Notes: generated by a model from the sequence alone, not told the origin. A DNA stretch of 64,000 bases from Longimicrobium sp. (GCF_035474595.1 NZ_DATIND010000149.1:1-64000), one strand, 5' to 3'. Shown: positions 27,628 through 35,196, numbered from the stretch's first letter. A program made the numbers and translations.

Positions 27628-28512
27628 ATGCACAAGTCCATCGAGTCGCTGATCCGCGACGCGGAGGAAAGCGGCCGCCCGCTCCCGCAGGTCGTCCTGG
27701 CCACCGAGTCCGCCGAGCGCGGCGTGCCCGAGGCCGACATCCGCGCGCGCATCGCCCGCACGCTGCAGGTGATGCGCGGCGCGATCGACGAGGGGCTGAA
27801 GGGCGAGGTGCGCTCGGCCAGCGGCCTGACCGGCGGCCGCGCGCGGCGGCTGTGGGAGAACGGCCCGCGGCTCCTGGGCCAGCGCGTGACCGAGACGCTG
27901 GCGCGCGCCATCGCCACGCTGGAGGTGAACGCGGCGATGGGGTTGATCGTCGCCGCGCCGACCGCCGGCGCGGCGGGCGTCCTTCCCGCGGTCCTGGTCA
28001 GCATCGACGAGTTCCAGCACCTGGGCGAGGAGAAGCTGGTCGACGCCATGCTGGTGGCCGGCGGCGTGGGCGGCGTGATCGCCCAGCGCGCCTCGCTGGC
28101 CGGCGCGGAGGGCGGCTGCCAGGCCGAGACGGGAACGGCGGCGGCGATGGGATCGGCGGCGGTGGCGTGGCTGAGCGGCGGGTCGCACGAGCAGATCGCC
28201 ACCGCGGTCGCGCTGACGCTGCAGGGGATGCTGGGATTGATCTGCGACCCCATCGGCGGGCTGGTGGAGATCCCCTGCATCTACCGCAACGCCTCGGCGG
28301 CCATGCAGGCGATCGCGGGGGCGGAGATGGCGCTCGCGGGGCTCGACTTCCCGGTGACCGCCGACGAGGTGATCGACGTGATGGGCGAGGTGGGCCGCCG
28401 CATGCCGAGCGCCTACCGCGAGACCGCGATGGGCGGCCTGGCCGCGACCCCCAGCGCCCGGCGGCTGGTGCAGATCCGCCCGACCTCGCGGCCGAGCGGG
28501 ATCAGCCGGTAG
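27628..28512 (+). CDS. sdaAA: L-serine dehydratase, alpha subunit
   Basis: This is the catalytic iron-sulfur subunit of serine dehydratase. The 294-residue protein shows the family's cluster cysteines C164 (AEGGCQAE), C206 (LICDPIGG) and C217 (EIPCIYRN). It also has the AAPTAGAAGVLPAVL glycine-rich segment and the GLTGG loop near residue 67. It directly follows the beta subunit, the split arrangement found in Bacillus-type enzymes, in contrast to single-chain enterobacterial SdaA. Confidence 0.95.
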   Translation: MHKSIESLIRDAEESGRPLPQVVLATESAERGVPEADIRARIARTLQVMRGAIDEGLKGEVRSASGLTGGRARRLWENGPRLLGQRVTETLARAIATLEVNAAMGLIVAAPTAGAAGVLPAVLVSIDEFQHLGEEKLVDAMLVAGGVGGVIAQRASLAGAEGGCQAETGTAAAMGSAAVAWLSGGSHEQIATAVALTLQGMLGLICDPIGGLVEIPCIYRNASAAMQAIAGAEMALAGLDFPVTADEVIDVMGEVGRRMPSAYRETAMGGLAATPSARRLVQIRPTSRPSGISR

Positions 28513-28566
28513 GGCGTCGGCTGGTAGGCGGGAGGACGGGCTTCCCGGCGTCGCGCCGGCATCCTC

Positions 28567-28631
28567 CCGGCGAATGAATTCGCGGCAACAACGGCCCGAA
28601 GTCCGCCTTCGCGGACTCGCGGTCCCGGCAT
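28567..28631 (-). repeat. Two-hairpin repeat, type B, copy 2
   Basis: It carries GCGAATGAATTCGC, the GGCAACAAC linker and a hairpin AAGTCCGC-CTTC-GCGGACT in place of GTCCCGCAGGGAC. Confidence 0.8.
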
Positions 28632-28797
28632 TTCCGCGGCGCGCCGGGATCGAGCGGATGCAGGGAGATTGTGCCGGCTTCCCGATCGTCTCCCAGCATG
28701 ATCGGGGATGTGCAGGAGGGGGATCCGGGGATGGACAGCGCGCCCGCCGGATGAAACTTTGAGCGTTCCGGGCGCGTAGCCTTCACCCGAACGACCG

Positions 28798-29088
28798 ATG
28801 TGGGAACTGATCCTCATCCTCTTCGTCGTCGCCTACCTGACGCGCTGGACCGCGTCGGGGTGGCTGGCGCGCGGCGGCGGCAGCCAGCAGCTCGAGGCGC
28901 AGCACACCGCCGAGCTGGCGCGGCTCCGCGAAGAGGTGGACACGCTCACCGCCCAGGTGGTGCGCATGCAGGACGAGCAGTCGTTCATGATGCGCCTCCT
29001 CACGGACGGCAGCCGCGGCGATGCAGCCGCGCTCCCGGCCGCCGAGGAGGACCCCGATGTCCCGACCGACGAACCCGAGAAGGGCTGA
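28798..29088 (+). CDS. PspB-like small membrane protein
   Basis: The 96-residue product has an N-terminal membrane helix (residues 2-18) and a leucine-zipper-like coiled coil (about 32-65, AELARLREEVDTLTAQVVRM), then an acidic tail. This is the plan of PspB, the membrane partner of the phage-shock response. It begins a run of three genes ending in pspA, with 3 bp to the next gene. The assignment rests on architecture and context, not on clear sequence identity. Confidence 0.7.
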   Translation: MWELILILFVVAYLTRWTASGWLARGGGSQQLEAQHTAELARLREEVDTLTAQVVRMQDEQSFMMRLLTDGSRGDAAALPAAEEDPDVPTDEPEKG

Positions 29089-29091
29089 CCC

Positions 29092-29496
29092 ATGGTCACA
29101 CGTGACGACGTGGAGAGCTACCTGCTGCGCGCAGGGCTCGACCACGAAGAGATCAGCGAGGGGATGTGGCTGGTGCGCGCCGGAGCGGCCGACGCCGGCG
29201 TGGTCATCCACCTGTCGCCGCCGCTGCTGGTGTTCCGCATGAAGGTGATGGACCTGCCCGCCGAGGAGCCGCGCTGCGCCGCGCTCTTCCGCCGCCTGCT
29301 GGAGCTGAACGCCACCGACCTGGTGCACGCGGCCTACGCGCTCGAGGTGGGCGACGTGATCCTCACCGAGTCGCTGGAGGTGGAGAACCTGGACTTCAAC
29401 GAGTTCCAGGCCACGATCGACTCGTTCCAGATGGCGCTCGCCTCGCACCTGGAGGCGCTGTCGGGCTTCCGCGACTGCGCCCCGGCCCAGGCCTGA
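29092..29496 (+). CDS. YbjN domain protein
   Basis: The 134-residue protein has the YbjN/type III chaperone-like fold signature: an N-terminal helix (DDVESYLLRAGLDHEEI) and strands GMWLVRAG and VVIHLSPPLLVFRMKVM. The helix LFRRLLELNATDLVHAAYAL and a closing segment around ENLDFNEFQATIDSFQ follow. YbjN proteins modulate stress responses in enterobacteria, mechanism unclear. Its place between a PspB-like gene and pspA suggests a chaperone-like role in the envelope stress module. Confidence 0.85.
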   Translation: MVTRDDVESYLLRAGLDHEEISEGMWLVRAGAADAGVVIHLSPPLLVFRMKVMDLPAEEPRCAALFRRLLELNATDLVHAAYALEVGDVILTESLEVENLDFNEFQATIDSFQMALASHLEALSGFRDCAPAQA

Positions 29497-29514
29497 ACCC
29501 CCGGAAGGATCCAC

Positions 29515-30420
29515 ATGGGAATCTTCGATCGTTTCTCCACCATGTTCAGGTCGAACATCAACGACCTGATCGCCCGGGCCGAGAACCCGGAAAAGATGCT
29601 CAACCAGGTCATCGAGGACATGCGGGGCCAGCTGGCCAAGGCCCGGCAGGAAGTCGCGGTGGCCATCGCCGACGCGGCCAAGCTCAAGAAGCAGGCCGAC
29701 GACGAGCAGAAGCAGGCGCAGGACTGGGAGCAGCGCGCCATGCTGGCGGTGCGCCAGGGGCGCGACGACCTGGCCCGCCAGGCGCTGATCCGCCACCAGG
29801 AGCACGCCGTGCGCGCGCAGGAGCTGTTCGGCACCTGGCAGCGCCACCAGGAAGACACCGACCGCCTGCGCGACGCGCTGCGCCAGCTGAACGAGAAGAT
29901 CCAGGAGGCGCAGCGGAAGAAGAACCTGCTGATCGCCAAGCAGCGGCGCGCGCAGGCCCAGCGGCGCATCCACGAGACCATGTCGGGGCTCAGCGACTCG
30001 TCGGCGTTCGAGGCGTTCGACCGCATGGCCGAGCGCATCGAGCAGAACGAGCGGATGGCGCTGGCCGCCGCCTCGGTGAGCGAGGAGCTGCACGGCGACC
30101 AGCTGGAGCGCGACTTCAAGCAGCTGGAAAAGGGCGACGGCACCGACGTGGACTACCGGCTGCTGGAGATGAAGCAGAAGATGGGGATGCTTCCCGCCGC
30201 CGCGCCCGCCGAGCAGCGCGCGCTGGGCGCCGGCGAGCAGGCCCCGGCGGAGCCCGCCCCCGCGGCGGCCGCGTCCGCCCCCGCGCCGCCCGCGGCGGGG
30301 AACGGCGCCCCCGCCACGCAGCAGCCCATCGCGCAGCCCGCCGGCGGCCCGCCCATCCACGAGGCCGAGCTGCTGGAGGAGTTCGAGGCGCTGGAGGAAG
30401 AGGAGCGCGGCCGCGCCTGA
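29515..30420 (+). CDS. pspA: PspA/IM30 family membrane-stress protein
   Basis: PspA oligomerises on damaged membranes and limits proton leakage. The 301-residue protein begins MGIFDRFSTMFRSNINDLIA, the amphipathic membrane-binding helix, followed by AENPEKMLNQVIEDM and long coiled coils up to about residue 220. A Pro/Ala-rich linker (about 235-280) and an acidic C-terminal helix (EAELLEEFEALEEEERGRA) extend it beyond the usual 220-250 residues. It ends an apparent three-gene operon and is followed by an excellent terminator. Its 3' end and terminator are duplicated 1 kb downstream. Confidence 0.94.
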   Translation: MGIFDRFSTMFRSNINDLIARAENPEKMLNQVIEDMRGQLAKARQEVAVAIADAAKLKKQADDEQKQAQDWEQRAMLAVRQGRDDLARQALIRHQEHAVRAQELFGTWQRHQEDTDRLRDALRQLNEKIQEAQRKKNLLIAKQRRAQAQRRIHETMSGLSDSSAFEAFDRMAERIEQNERMALAAASVSEELHGDQLERDFKQLEKGDGTDVDYRLLEMKQKMGMLPAAAPAEQRALGAGEQAPAEPAPAAAASAPAPPAAGNGAPATQQPIAQPAGGPPIHEAELLEEFEALEEEERGRA

Positions 30421-30456
30421 GCCGCACCCGCGCCAGCATCTCCCGAAGCACGAAGC

Positions 30457-30491
30457 CCCTCGCCCGCATCTTCGCGGGCGAGGGGTTTTTT
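30457..30491 (+). terminator. Rho-independent terminator of pspA
   Basis: CCCCTCGCCCGC pairs perfectly with GCGGGCGAGGGG around ATCTTC-type loop bases and is followed by six T residues. Confidence 0.93.
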
Positions 30492-30511
30492 CGTCGGCGG
30501 GCGAGGTCACC

Positions 30512-30715
30512 TCATTCGCCGAATCTTCGCTTGCCGAAGAGCGCGTACAGCTCGTCCATCGTGAACTCGTGCGTCCGTTCGGCGAGCGAGTCTTCGATTG
30601 CGCGGTGGAGACGCGCGGCGTTTTCCGGGCTGCTGAAGAGGTACTGCGAGTCACCGCGCGGCCGCAGCCTGCGCAGGGCGTAATCGACGACCCATCTCCC
30701 GTGACGCTCCGGCAT
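30512..30715 (-). CDS. Small antitoxin-like protein downstream of YoeB
   Basis: The 67-residue protein contains QYLFSSPENAARLHRAIEDS followed by a TMDELYALFGKRR tail. The YLxSSPxNAxRL pattern is also seen in the C-terminal toxin-binding part of YefM/Phd-type antitoxins, and in the antitoxin encoded upstream of the toxin here (YLMSSPANRAW). It starts 1 bp after the toxin stop, so it is in the same operon. A second or decoy antitoxin is possible; no DNA-binding domain is evident. Confidence 0.6.
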   Translation of the reverse strand: MPERHGRWVVDYALRRLRPRGDSQYLFSSPENAARLHRAIEDSLAERTHEFTMDELYALFGKRRFGE

Positions 30716-30716
30716 G

Positions 30717-31028
30717 TCACTCGTAGTGGAATCGGGCGGAGATGAACTCGACCGCCTCGTCGTCGACCCGGTACAGCAGCCGATGTGTCTTGTCGATGCG
30801 TCGCGACCGGTTGCCCGATCGGTCGTGCTTCAGCAGTTCCGGCTTTCCGATCCCTTCCCGCGGATTCCGCGCGATGTCGAGGATGATCCGCAGTATGCGC
30901 AGCGCCGTCCTCGGATCGACTGCCACCCAGTGCTGGAGGTCGTGCAGAAATCGTATTGCCACGACCAGCGTGTGAGGCCTGCGGGCGGAACCGCGTTCTT
31001 TCGCGTCAGCGCGCCTCTTCATGGCCAT
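30717..31028 (-). CDS. Txe/YoeB family toxin
   Basis: YoeB-type toxins are ribosome-dependent mRNA interferases. The 103-residue protein shows the family core: FLHDLQHWVAVDPRTALRIL, ARNPREGIGKPELLKHD, SRRIDKTHRLLYRVDD and the terminal SARFHY with the catalytic-type His-Tyr. An N-terminal basic extension of about 20 residues precedes the core; an ATG two codons in is an alternative start. The gene overlaps the upstream antitoxin gene by 23 bp, the common order antitoxin then toxin. A decayed paralogue lies split at 31544-31648 and 35206-35415. Confidence 0.9.
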   Translation of the reverse strand: MAMKRRADAKERGSARRPHTLVVAIRFLHDLQHWVAVDPRTALRILRIILDIARNPREGIGKPELLKHDRSGNRSRRIDKTHRLLYRVDDEAVEFISARFHYE

Positions 31029-31257
31029 CGCGCGCAGGGAACGGCCGGGCGCCGCGCGCTTCCCTCCAGCGGTCGAGCTCCGCGATTGATTCCTCGATCC
31101 AGGCCCGGTTCGCGGGTGAGCTCATCAGATATTCCCAGTCGCTCCGCCAGCGCTTTCGCAGGCGCGGGCGCCGCAGGCCGAGGTCGTGCCCGCCCGGGGG
31201 CGTTCTCCGGCACCCCGGTTGAATCGTTCCCGTCCGCATCCGCTTCCTCCTCGCCAT
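31006..31257 (-). CDS. Antitoxin-like protein paired with YoeB
   Basis: The 83-residue product begins MARRKRMRTG, a basic segment, and continues GLRRPRLRKRWRSDWEYLMSS and ANRAWIEESIAELDRWREARG. The C-terminal part resembles the toxin-wrapping tail of YefM/Phd antitoxins. The N-terminal Phd DNA-binding domain is replaced by a short Arg-rich sequence, so repression of the operon by the usual fold is doubtful. It lies directly upstream of the toxin and overlaps it. A homologous remnant exists at 35416-35644. Confidence 0.65.
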   Translation of the reverse strand: MARRKRMRTGTIQPGCRRTPPGGHDLGLRRPRLRKRWRSDWEYLMSSPANRAWIEESIAELDRWREARGARPFPARDGHEEAR

Positions 31258-31394
31258 GGTCGATTCGCTTGCCGGAAGTGGACGGTAAGGCTGTGGTTCG
31301 CTGGCGTCAAGTACTAATCTGATCGATAGATAAAGCGGTTCCACCGGTGGCGCAATGGGGATTCCGGACGGGTGGAATGCGCCAGCGGGGGGAC
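31255..31394 (-). repeat. 140-bp direct repeat, left copy (toxin-antitoxin promoter region)
   Basis: Nearly identical to 35641-35782 in the same orientation, with only a few mismatches. Starting at the antitoxin start codon, it covers the upstream, presumably promoter, sequence, including TACTAATCTGATCGATAGAT. Confidence 0.93.
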
Positions 31395-31421
31395 GCCTGA
31401 TCACCAGGGTCGTGCGGTCCT

Positions 31422-31526
31422 GCGCTGGAAGAGGAGGAGCGCGGCCGCGCCTGATCCGGCGCCGGCCCGATCGGCATCTCCCCACGCAGGAAGCCCCTCG
31501 CCCGCATCTTCGCGGTCGAGGGGCTT
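31422..31526 (+). repeat. Duplicated pspA 3' end and terminator
   Basis: The stretch GAGGAGCGCGGCCGCGCCTGA, which encodes the last codons and stop of pspA, recurs here. It is followed by the same hairpin (CCCCTCGCCCGC ... GAGGGG) with one stem mismatch. The source is 30388-30491. This marks the boundary of a tandem duplication. Confidence 0.88.
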
Positions 31527-31543
31527 CTTCTCGTTCCATCATC

Positions 31544-31648
31544 TCACGTGTACTGATCGCGCGCCCGGGCGAACTCGATCCGGTGGTTGCGCATCCGGTA
31601 GACGAGCCGGTGCTCGTCCGTGATGCGCCGCGACCATTAGCCGCCCAA
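31544..31648 (-). pseudogene. C-terminal half of a YoeB toxin gene, separated by the cassette
   Basis: The minus strand reads WSRRITDEHRLVYRMRNHRI followed by EFARARDQYT and a stop. This is the C-terminal third of a YoeB toxin, preceded by L-G-G-stop codons that join the cassette boundary at 31648/31649. Its N-terminal half is at 35218-35415. Joining the halves restores frame except for one TAA where family members have Tyr (GYWSRR). Confidence 0.85.
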
Positions 31649-31741
31649 CGCCCCAAGGGTCAGGGGTGCGGGGCGGGCGCGAAAACCTGTCGTCAGCGAA
31701 ATCATAGATGGCCCCGCATCCCCTGCAGCCGATTGTTAGGC
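31643..31741 (-). repeat. attC-like recombination site at the 3' end of the cassette
   Basis: On the minus strand it runs from GCCTAAC (R'' box, RYYYAAC) to GTTGGGC (GTTRRRY), 99 bp. Internally GCAGGGGATGCGGGGC pairs with GCCCCGCACCCCTG, with one extrahelical base, as in attC hairpins. The recombination point would be G|TT at 31649/31648. The cassette's first bases (TTAGGC at 35217-35212) complete a GTTAGGC box exactly complementary to GCCTAAC. Confidence 0.85.
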
Positions 31742-31890
31742 CGTGTTCGGCGAAGCTAAGGCACTATACGCCCAGCGAACCGCCGCGAGCCTCGCGAAAG
31801 TGCTTGCCATTTTCCGAAACTACAGAAACTACGCACACACACATCCTGCCTTTAGGTCAACAAATCCTCTGCGCGAAGACCTGATGATTG

Positions 31891-33429
31891 TCAAGACCCT
31901 GAACGTCGAGTGTATTCGGCAACTTTCCTTCGTAACGTAAACAAATGCGCACCGATTACACTGCTTGGAACGCCAGATTTCGTAACCAGAGTATCACGAA
32001 GACTTTCGCGCGATCCAATATTCGTAGCATCTAACGCCGACGCGGTACGAGAGTTCACCGCTCGAGAATGCCAGAGTGCGAAATCCAACAGGTGTAGCTC
32101 TAGGGTGGTTAAACGAGCACCATGGGCGAAACGCTGTAGCCGTTCCGCAGATTCCCCTCGCCCGACTGTCCCACCAACAGCGTCAATCCGAAACTCACCC
32201 GGGAGAGATCGGATTAGCTTTCGAAAATAGAGTTCGATATCCAAATGTGTTATATCAAGCACGCTGCGAATGTGGTGCTTGCGTCGTGAGGTTGATGGAA
32301 GCCACTGCAGCCATGGTCCACCACCCCAGATAGTTTCTGCAGCGACGGCTGATGGAGATCCAAGCGGTACCAAGGAAATATCTGTGCACGACTGATTCAC
32401 AACGGCGTCCCAACTTGATCGCAGCATGGGTGGAAGGGAAAAGCGCAAGAACGGAGTATCCGTAGCAAGAAGTTGTAAAGCACGCACGTCAGGATGATCG
32501 TGAAATTGAGAGATTGTAGCGTTGTTCACTAACGCGTACTGATGATCTGATAGGGCGTGGAGGAATAGGGCGAGCATCGGTGAACGACGAGCGGTATCGT
32601 CGAGTTCTCCGATCCTATCAATGGCTGGAAGCTTCTCCCCGTTTAGCAACCGTTGGCGTGCGACTTCTGTCCACCGGACTTCTCGCGACTCCAAGGAAAC
32701 GCGTGCTCCCAGCTCGACATACGAAATAGCGACGTTCTCCGGAATCGCCCCGACCATTTGGGCTCCCACCGAACTCATTAGGTATGTAACCGAGGATTGC
32801 CATCCATTCTGGATAAATAGAGGTTGGTCCACTTGGTGACCATTCTGCTGCGTCCAACGTAGGAAATAATATCCCGGATTAAGGCTGGTGGAAGCGCCGC
32901 TCCAGCCCTCCGTTCCCCAACGCGTACCGGCTCCATCTAGCAGAAGGTGATCGACGAGGGAGCCATCTGGTCTCAATAGGCTCGCGTTCGGTGGGGAAAG
33001 AGTAGGATTGACTTCTCCCTGCTGTCTGATGAATATTACCAATTCGCCACCATGGCCCAGAGACTTTCCTGGAACTCTGGCGAGATCCGTCAGCCGCTGT
33101 GCTTGTTGCGCGCTCATCGAGTGGCGGTCCAGCGGAAAAGGCGAGAATATCTCCATATATGGCCCCGAAACGGGATAGGAATCCATTTCAGGCGAAAGGT
33201 ACACAAGTTCATCTTGTACTGATGAGCCGATTCGAAATCGTAACTTGTATGGGCCTGGGTTGAGTCCGATCGCGATTTTGCCAATGGCACGTGACAAGAG
33301 CGTGAAGCTCCCATCAAACACCGAAATCTCTGTCAGAGGTGTATCCGCCGTAACCGTAAGCTGGACCTGATTATCGGCTGGCGCCCCCCGAATTGTGGGC
33401 GTGTAAGGAGGCGGTTCAGAAATCGACAT
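31891..33429 (-). CDS. Caspase-partner protein of unknown family with beta-domain repeats
   Basis: I do not recognise this 512-residue protein. Residues 20-80 and 125-218 each look like beta-sandwich modules and contain LNPGPYKLR (56-64) and LNPGYYFLR (183-191). The same LxPGxYxLR pattern occurs at the C-terminus of the caspase encoded upstream (LTPGLYVLR, 317-325). The rest (about 250-505) is probably mostly helical, with no membrane segment or signal peptide. A GGAGGAG ribosome binding site precedes the ATG, and the gene overlaps the caspase by 14 bp. It could be caspase substrate, effector or sensor. Confidence 0.88.
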   Translation of the reverse strand: MSISEPPPYTPTIRGAPADNQVQLTVTADTPLTEISVFDGSFTLLSRAIGKIAIGLNPGPYKLRFRIGSSVQDELVYLSPEMDSYPVSGPYMEIFSPFPLDRHSMSAQQAQRLTDLARVPGKSLGHGGELVIFIRQQGEVNPTLSPPNASLLRPDGSLVDHLLLDGAGTRWGTEGWSGASTSLNPGYYFLRWTQQNGHQVDQPLFIQNGWQSSVTYLMSSVGAQMVGAIPENVAISYVELGARVSLESREVRWTEVARQRLLNGEKLPAIDRIGELDDTARRSPMLALFLHALSDHQYALVNNATISQFHDHPDVRALQLLATDTPFLRFSLPPMLRSSWDAVVNQSCTDISLVPLGSPSAVAAETIWGGGPWLQWLPSTSRRKHHIRSVLDITHLDIELYFRKLIRSLPGEFRIDAVGGTVGRGESAERLQRFAHGARLTTLELHLLDFALWHSRAVNSRTASALDATNIGSRESLRDTLVTKSGVPSSVIGAHLFTLRRKVAEYTRRSGS

Positions 33430-34456
33430 TTTGCTCCTCCGTTCCCGTCACTTGAATGACCTTATCTGGTTTCCGATCGCATCGAAGGACGTACAATCCT
33501 GGCGTAAGCTCCTGTTCCCACACATTCGCTTCTGTCCTAGATGGATAAAGATCAATCAACATATTCCGATGGTCGTATAACTCAATAGCCCAACAATCGG
33601 TGTGAACCCGTGTTAACGACCGGGGGGTCTCAGATTCGACCAAGATGATATCATTCCGACGGTCGTATTCAAACCTCGGTTCGATATACTCAGAAGGTGC
33701 GCAAAGCTCCGGCATGTACTGATGCACAAACGTGTCCAGCCGCTCTGTCGTGATAGAACTCGACGTTGTTGCTGCAGCTCCACTGAGGCCTTCCAAAAGC
33801 GCAACCGTGAAAATGCCGCGGATCTCACTGAACCGGGCGATAAACTTCTCTCGGCTTTCCATGGACCACCGCGTCGCGAATGCAAAAGCATACCTAACCG
33901 AGGTTCCACGTCTATCTACCTTAGGTTCCCAAGGAACCGGGCGGGCCGGTGCAGTGATATAAGATTCCCGGCAGCAATCCATAATGAGAACAATCTCTTG
34001 AAAATAGCCCGACGCACGAAACCAATTAGCGTAATCGCGCGCTGGGATGTGAAATCCGGTGCTACGAGGCCGCGCTTCTGCGGTAAGAAGCGATGCATCT
34101 TCATATGTCCTTGCGAAGCCGTGGCCCGCGAAGAACATGTAAAGTCGACGACCCCCAAAACCCAATTCCTCAGATCGCTCGATGATATTATCAAAAACCA
34201 TGTCGATTTCTGAAACCATCGGCCGAGCATCCTGAGGCTTGAGTGGTTGAGGAAATTGTGAAGATAGAATCATCTTCACGTTCTCGGCAGGAACGCGAGC
34301 GCTCTGGCGAATCCAATTCTCGAATGCTCGGGCGTCATTTTCAGCCCCCTGTAGATCCCGGAGGCCGGGGTACCTATTGATCCCTACGATTACAGCATGA
34401 TCATCCCAGTTCATTTGAGTTCTCTGGAGAACATGGTTCGTGCCGACAACACCCAC
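33416..34456 (-). CDS. Caspase family (C14) cysteine protease
   Basis: The N-terminal 240 residues are a caspase p20-like domain: HAVIVGINRYPGLRDLQGAENDA-type first strand, catalytic H112 in MFFAGHGF, and catalytic C162 in VLIMDCCRES. Bacterial caspases usually act in conflict or cell-suicide systems. A C-terminal beta domain (about 285-340) carries the LTPGLYVLR motif shared with the downstream protein. The GTG start overlaps the stop of the upstream gene (TAGTG); an in-frame ATG at 34414, giving 332 residues, is an alternative. Codon usage is AT-richer than the surrounding genes. Confidence 0.93.
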   Translation of the reverse strand: MGVVGTNHVLQRTQMNWDDHAVIVGINRYPGLRDLQGAENDARAFENWIRQSARVPAENVKMILSSQFPQPLKPQDARPMVSEIDMVFDNIIERSEELGFGGRRLYMFFAGHGFARTYEDASLLTAEARPRSTGFHIPARDYANWFRASGYFQEIVLIMDCCRESYITAPARPVPWEPKVDRRGTSVRYAFAFATRWSMESREKFIARFSEIRGIFTVALLEGLSGAAATTSSSITTERLDTFVHQYMPELCAPSEYIEPRFEYDRRNDIILVESETPRSLTRVHTDCWAIELYDHRNMLIDLYPSRTEANVWEQELTPGLYVLRCDRKPDKVIQVTGTEEQNVDF

Positions 34457-34791
34457 TATTTTCTCTCGTTCCGCCGAAACAACAGCTTGACACCACCTGC
34501 AAGTTCTGTCGATGCAGATCCAATCAACCTGATCTCACCTTTGGCAGTCACTTCGATTTGTAGTTCAACTTGGTCTAGAATGAAGTTGGACCCGAAATCT
34601 TCGATCCTCGTTAATACTGCTCCAATACTGCCGCAGAACGCAACAAGATTCTGTGCGAGAACGTCAGGAGACGCTATCCCGATCGTAGTCGCCAGCCGCT
34701 GCGCTTGAGAGAGTACACCACGCGTGTCGGAGCCCGTATGTAGCTCCTGTGCAGACGTGATGATCATGATCCGGGCAAGTTCGTTGCTCAT
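34456..34791 (-). CDS. Pepco/Trypco-like small protein of conflict systems
   Basis: The 111-residue protein has a helical N-terminal half, then VLAQNLVAFCGSIGAVLTRI, a strand pair LDQVELQIEVTAKGEIRLIG and a small-residue run ending GGVKLLFRR. This helix, strand EVTAKGE-x-LIG, and terminal FxLxRR-type strand resemble the peptidase-co-occurring (Pepco) domains that accompany caspases and trypsins in predicted bacterial conflict systems. It is the first gene of the operon, behind a good promoter, and overlaps the caspase start by one base. Family membership is by eye. Confidence 0.72.
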   Translation of the reverse strand: MSNELARIMIITSAQELHTGSDTRGVLSQAQRLATTIGIASPDVLAQNLVAFCGSIGAVLTRIEDFGSNFILDQVELQIEVTAKGEIRLIGSASTELAGGVKLLFRRNERK

Positions 34792-34820
34792 GGCGATCTC
34801 ACTGGAAGTAACCCAATTCG

Positions 34821-34849
34821 ATTGTAGTCGCGGATTGCTTTACAGGCAA
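34821..34849 (-). promoter_or_regulatory. Promoter of the caspase operon
   Basis: On the minus strand TTGCCT (34849-34844) and TACAAT (34826-34821) are spaced by exactly 17 bp, about 30 bp before the first start codon. Confidence 0.68.
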
Positions 34850-34871
34850 TCTTTGCGATTCTCCAAGCTAT

Positions 34872-35084
34872 CTACGAGCCTTCAAGTTCCATCGCAAGTG
34901 CCTCGGCAGCATCCGCCCGCTCGCGGCTTGCTTTCGCCCCAGCACGCGCCATCTCTGCCAGCGTCTGCTCCCAGCCAGGGCGCGGCCGATGACGGCCGCC
35001 TTCCGCCCGCCACCGTCGGGCGAGGTTGAGGCTCACTCCAAATGCGGCCGCAACGTCGTCCATGGAGTATCCCGTCAGCGGCAA
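34872..35084 (-). CDS. Small helix-turn-helix protein in the cassette
   Basis: The 70-residue product begins MPLTGYSMDDVAAAFGVSLN followed by LARRWRAEG, a compact helix-turn-helix, then an Ala/Glu-rich helix. It is encoded upstream of the caspase operon promoter, same strand. It could regulate the operon. Its GC content is nearer to the host than to the caspase genes, and no ribosome binding site stands out, so expression is uncertain. Confidence 0.5.
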   Translation of the reverse strand: MPLTGYSMDDVAAAFGVSLNLARRWRAEGGRHRPRPGWEQTLAEMARAGAKASRERADAAEALAMELEGS

Positions 35085-35162
35085 TTCTTGGAGCGGGCTG
35101 CGGAAACTCGCCCCTGAAAGTCGACAAGACTTTTGCGCACCTACCTATTAGGATAGAACACA

Positions 35163-35196
35163 CGGCAGCCGCGGGACGCGCTCCCTGCGGCTGCCG
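35163..35196. terminator. Hairpin at the 5' end of the cassette
   Basis: CGGCAGCCGCGGGA pairs with TCCCTGCGGCTGCCG with one bulge, 20 bp inside the cassette. It could stop transcription entering from the interrupted toxin operon. Confidence 0.55.

Noticed and set aside
31743-31940. Small plus-strand frame between attC and the caspase operon
   Set aside because: Antisense to the end of the 512-residue gene, without ribosome binding site, codon bias or domain.
31891-33429. Caspase partner as a bacterial gasdermin
   Set aside because: It is about twice the usual gasdermin length, shows no pore-forming hydrophobic hairpins or N-terminal palmitoylatable Cys, and starts with beta-sandwich modules.
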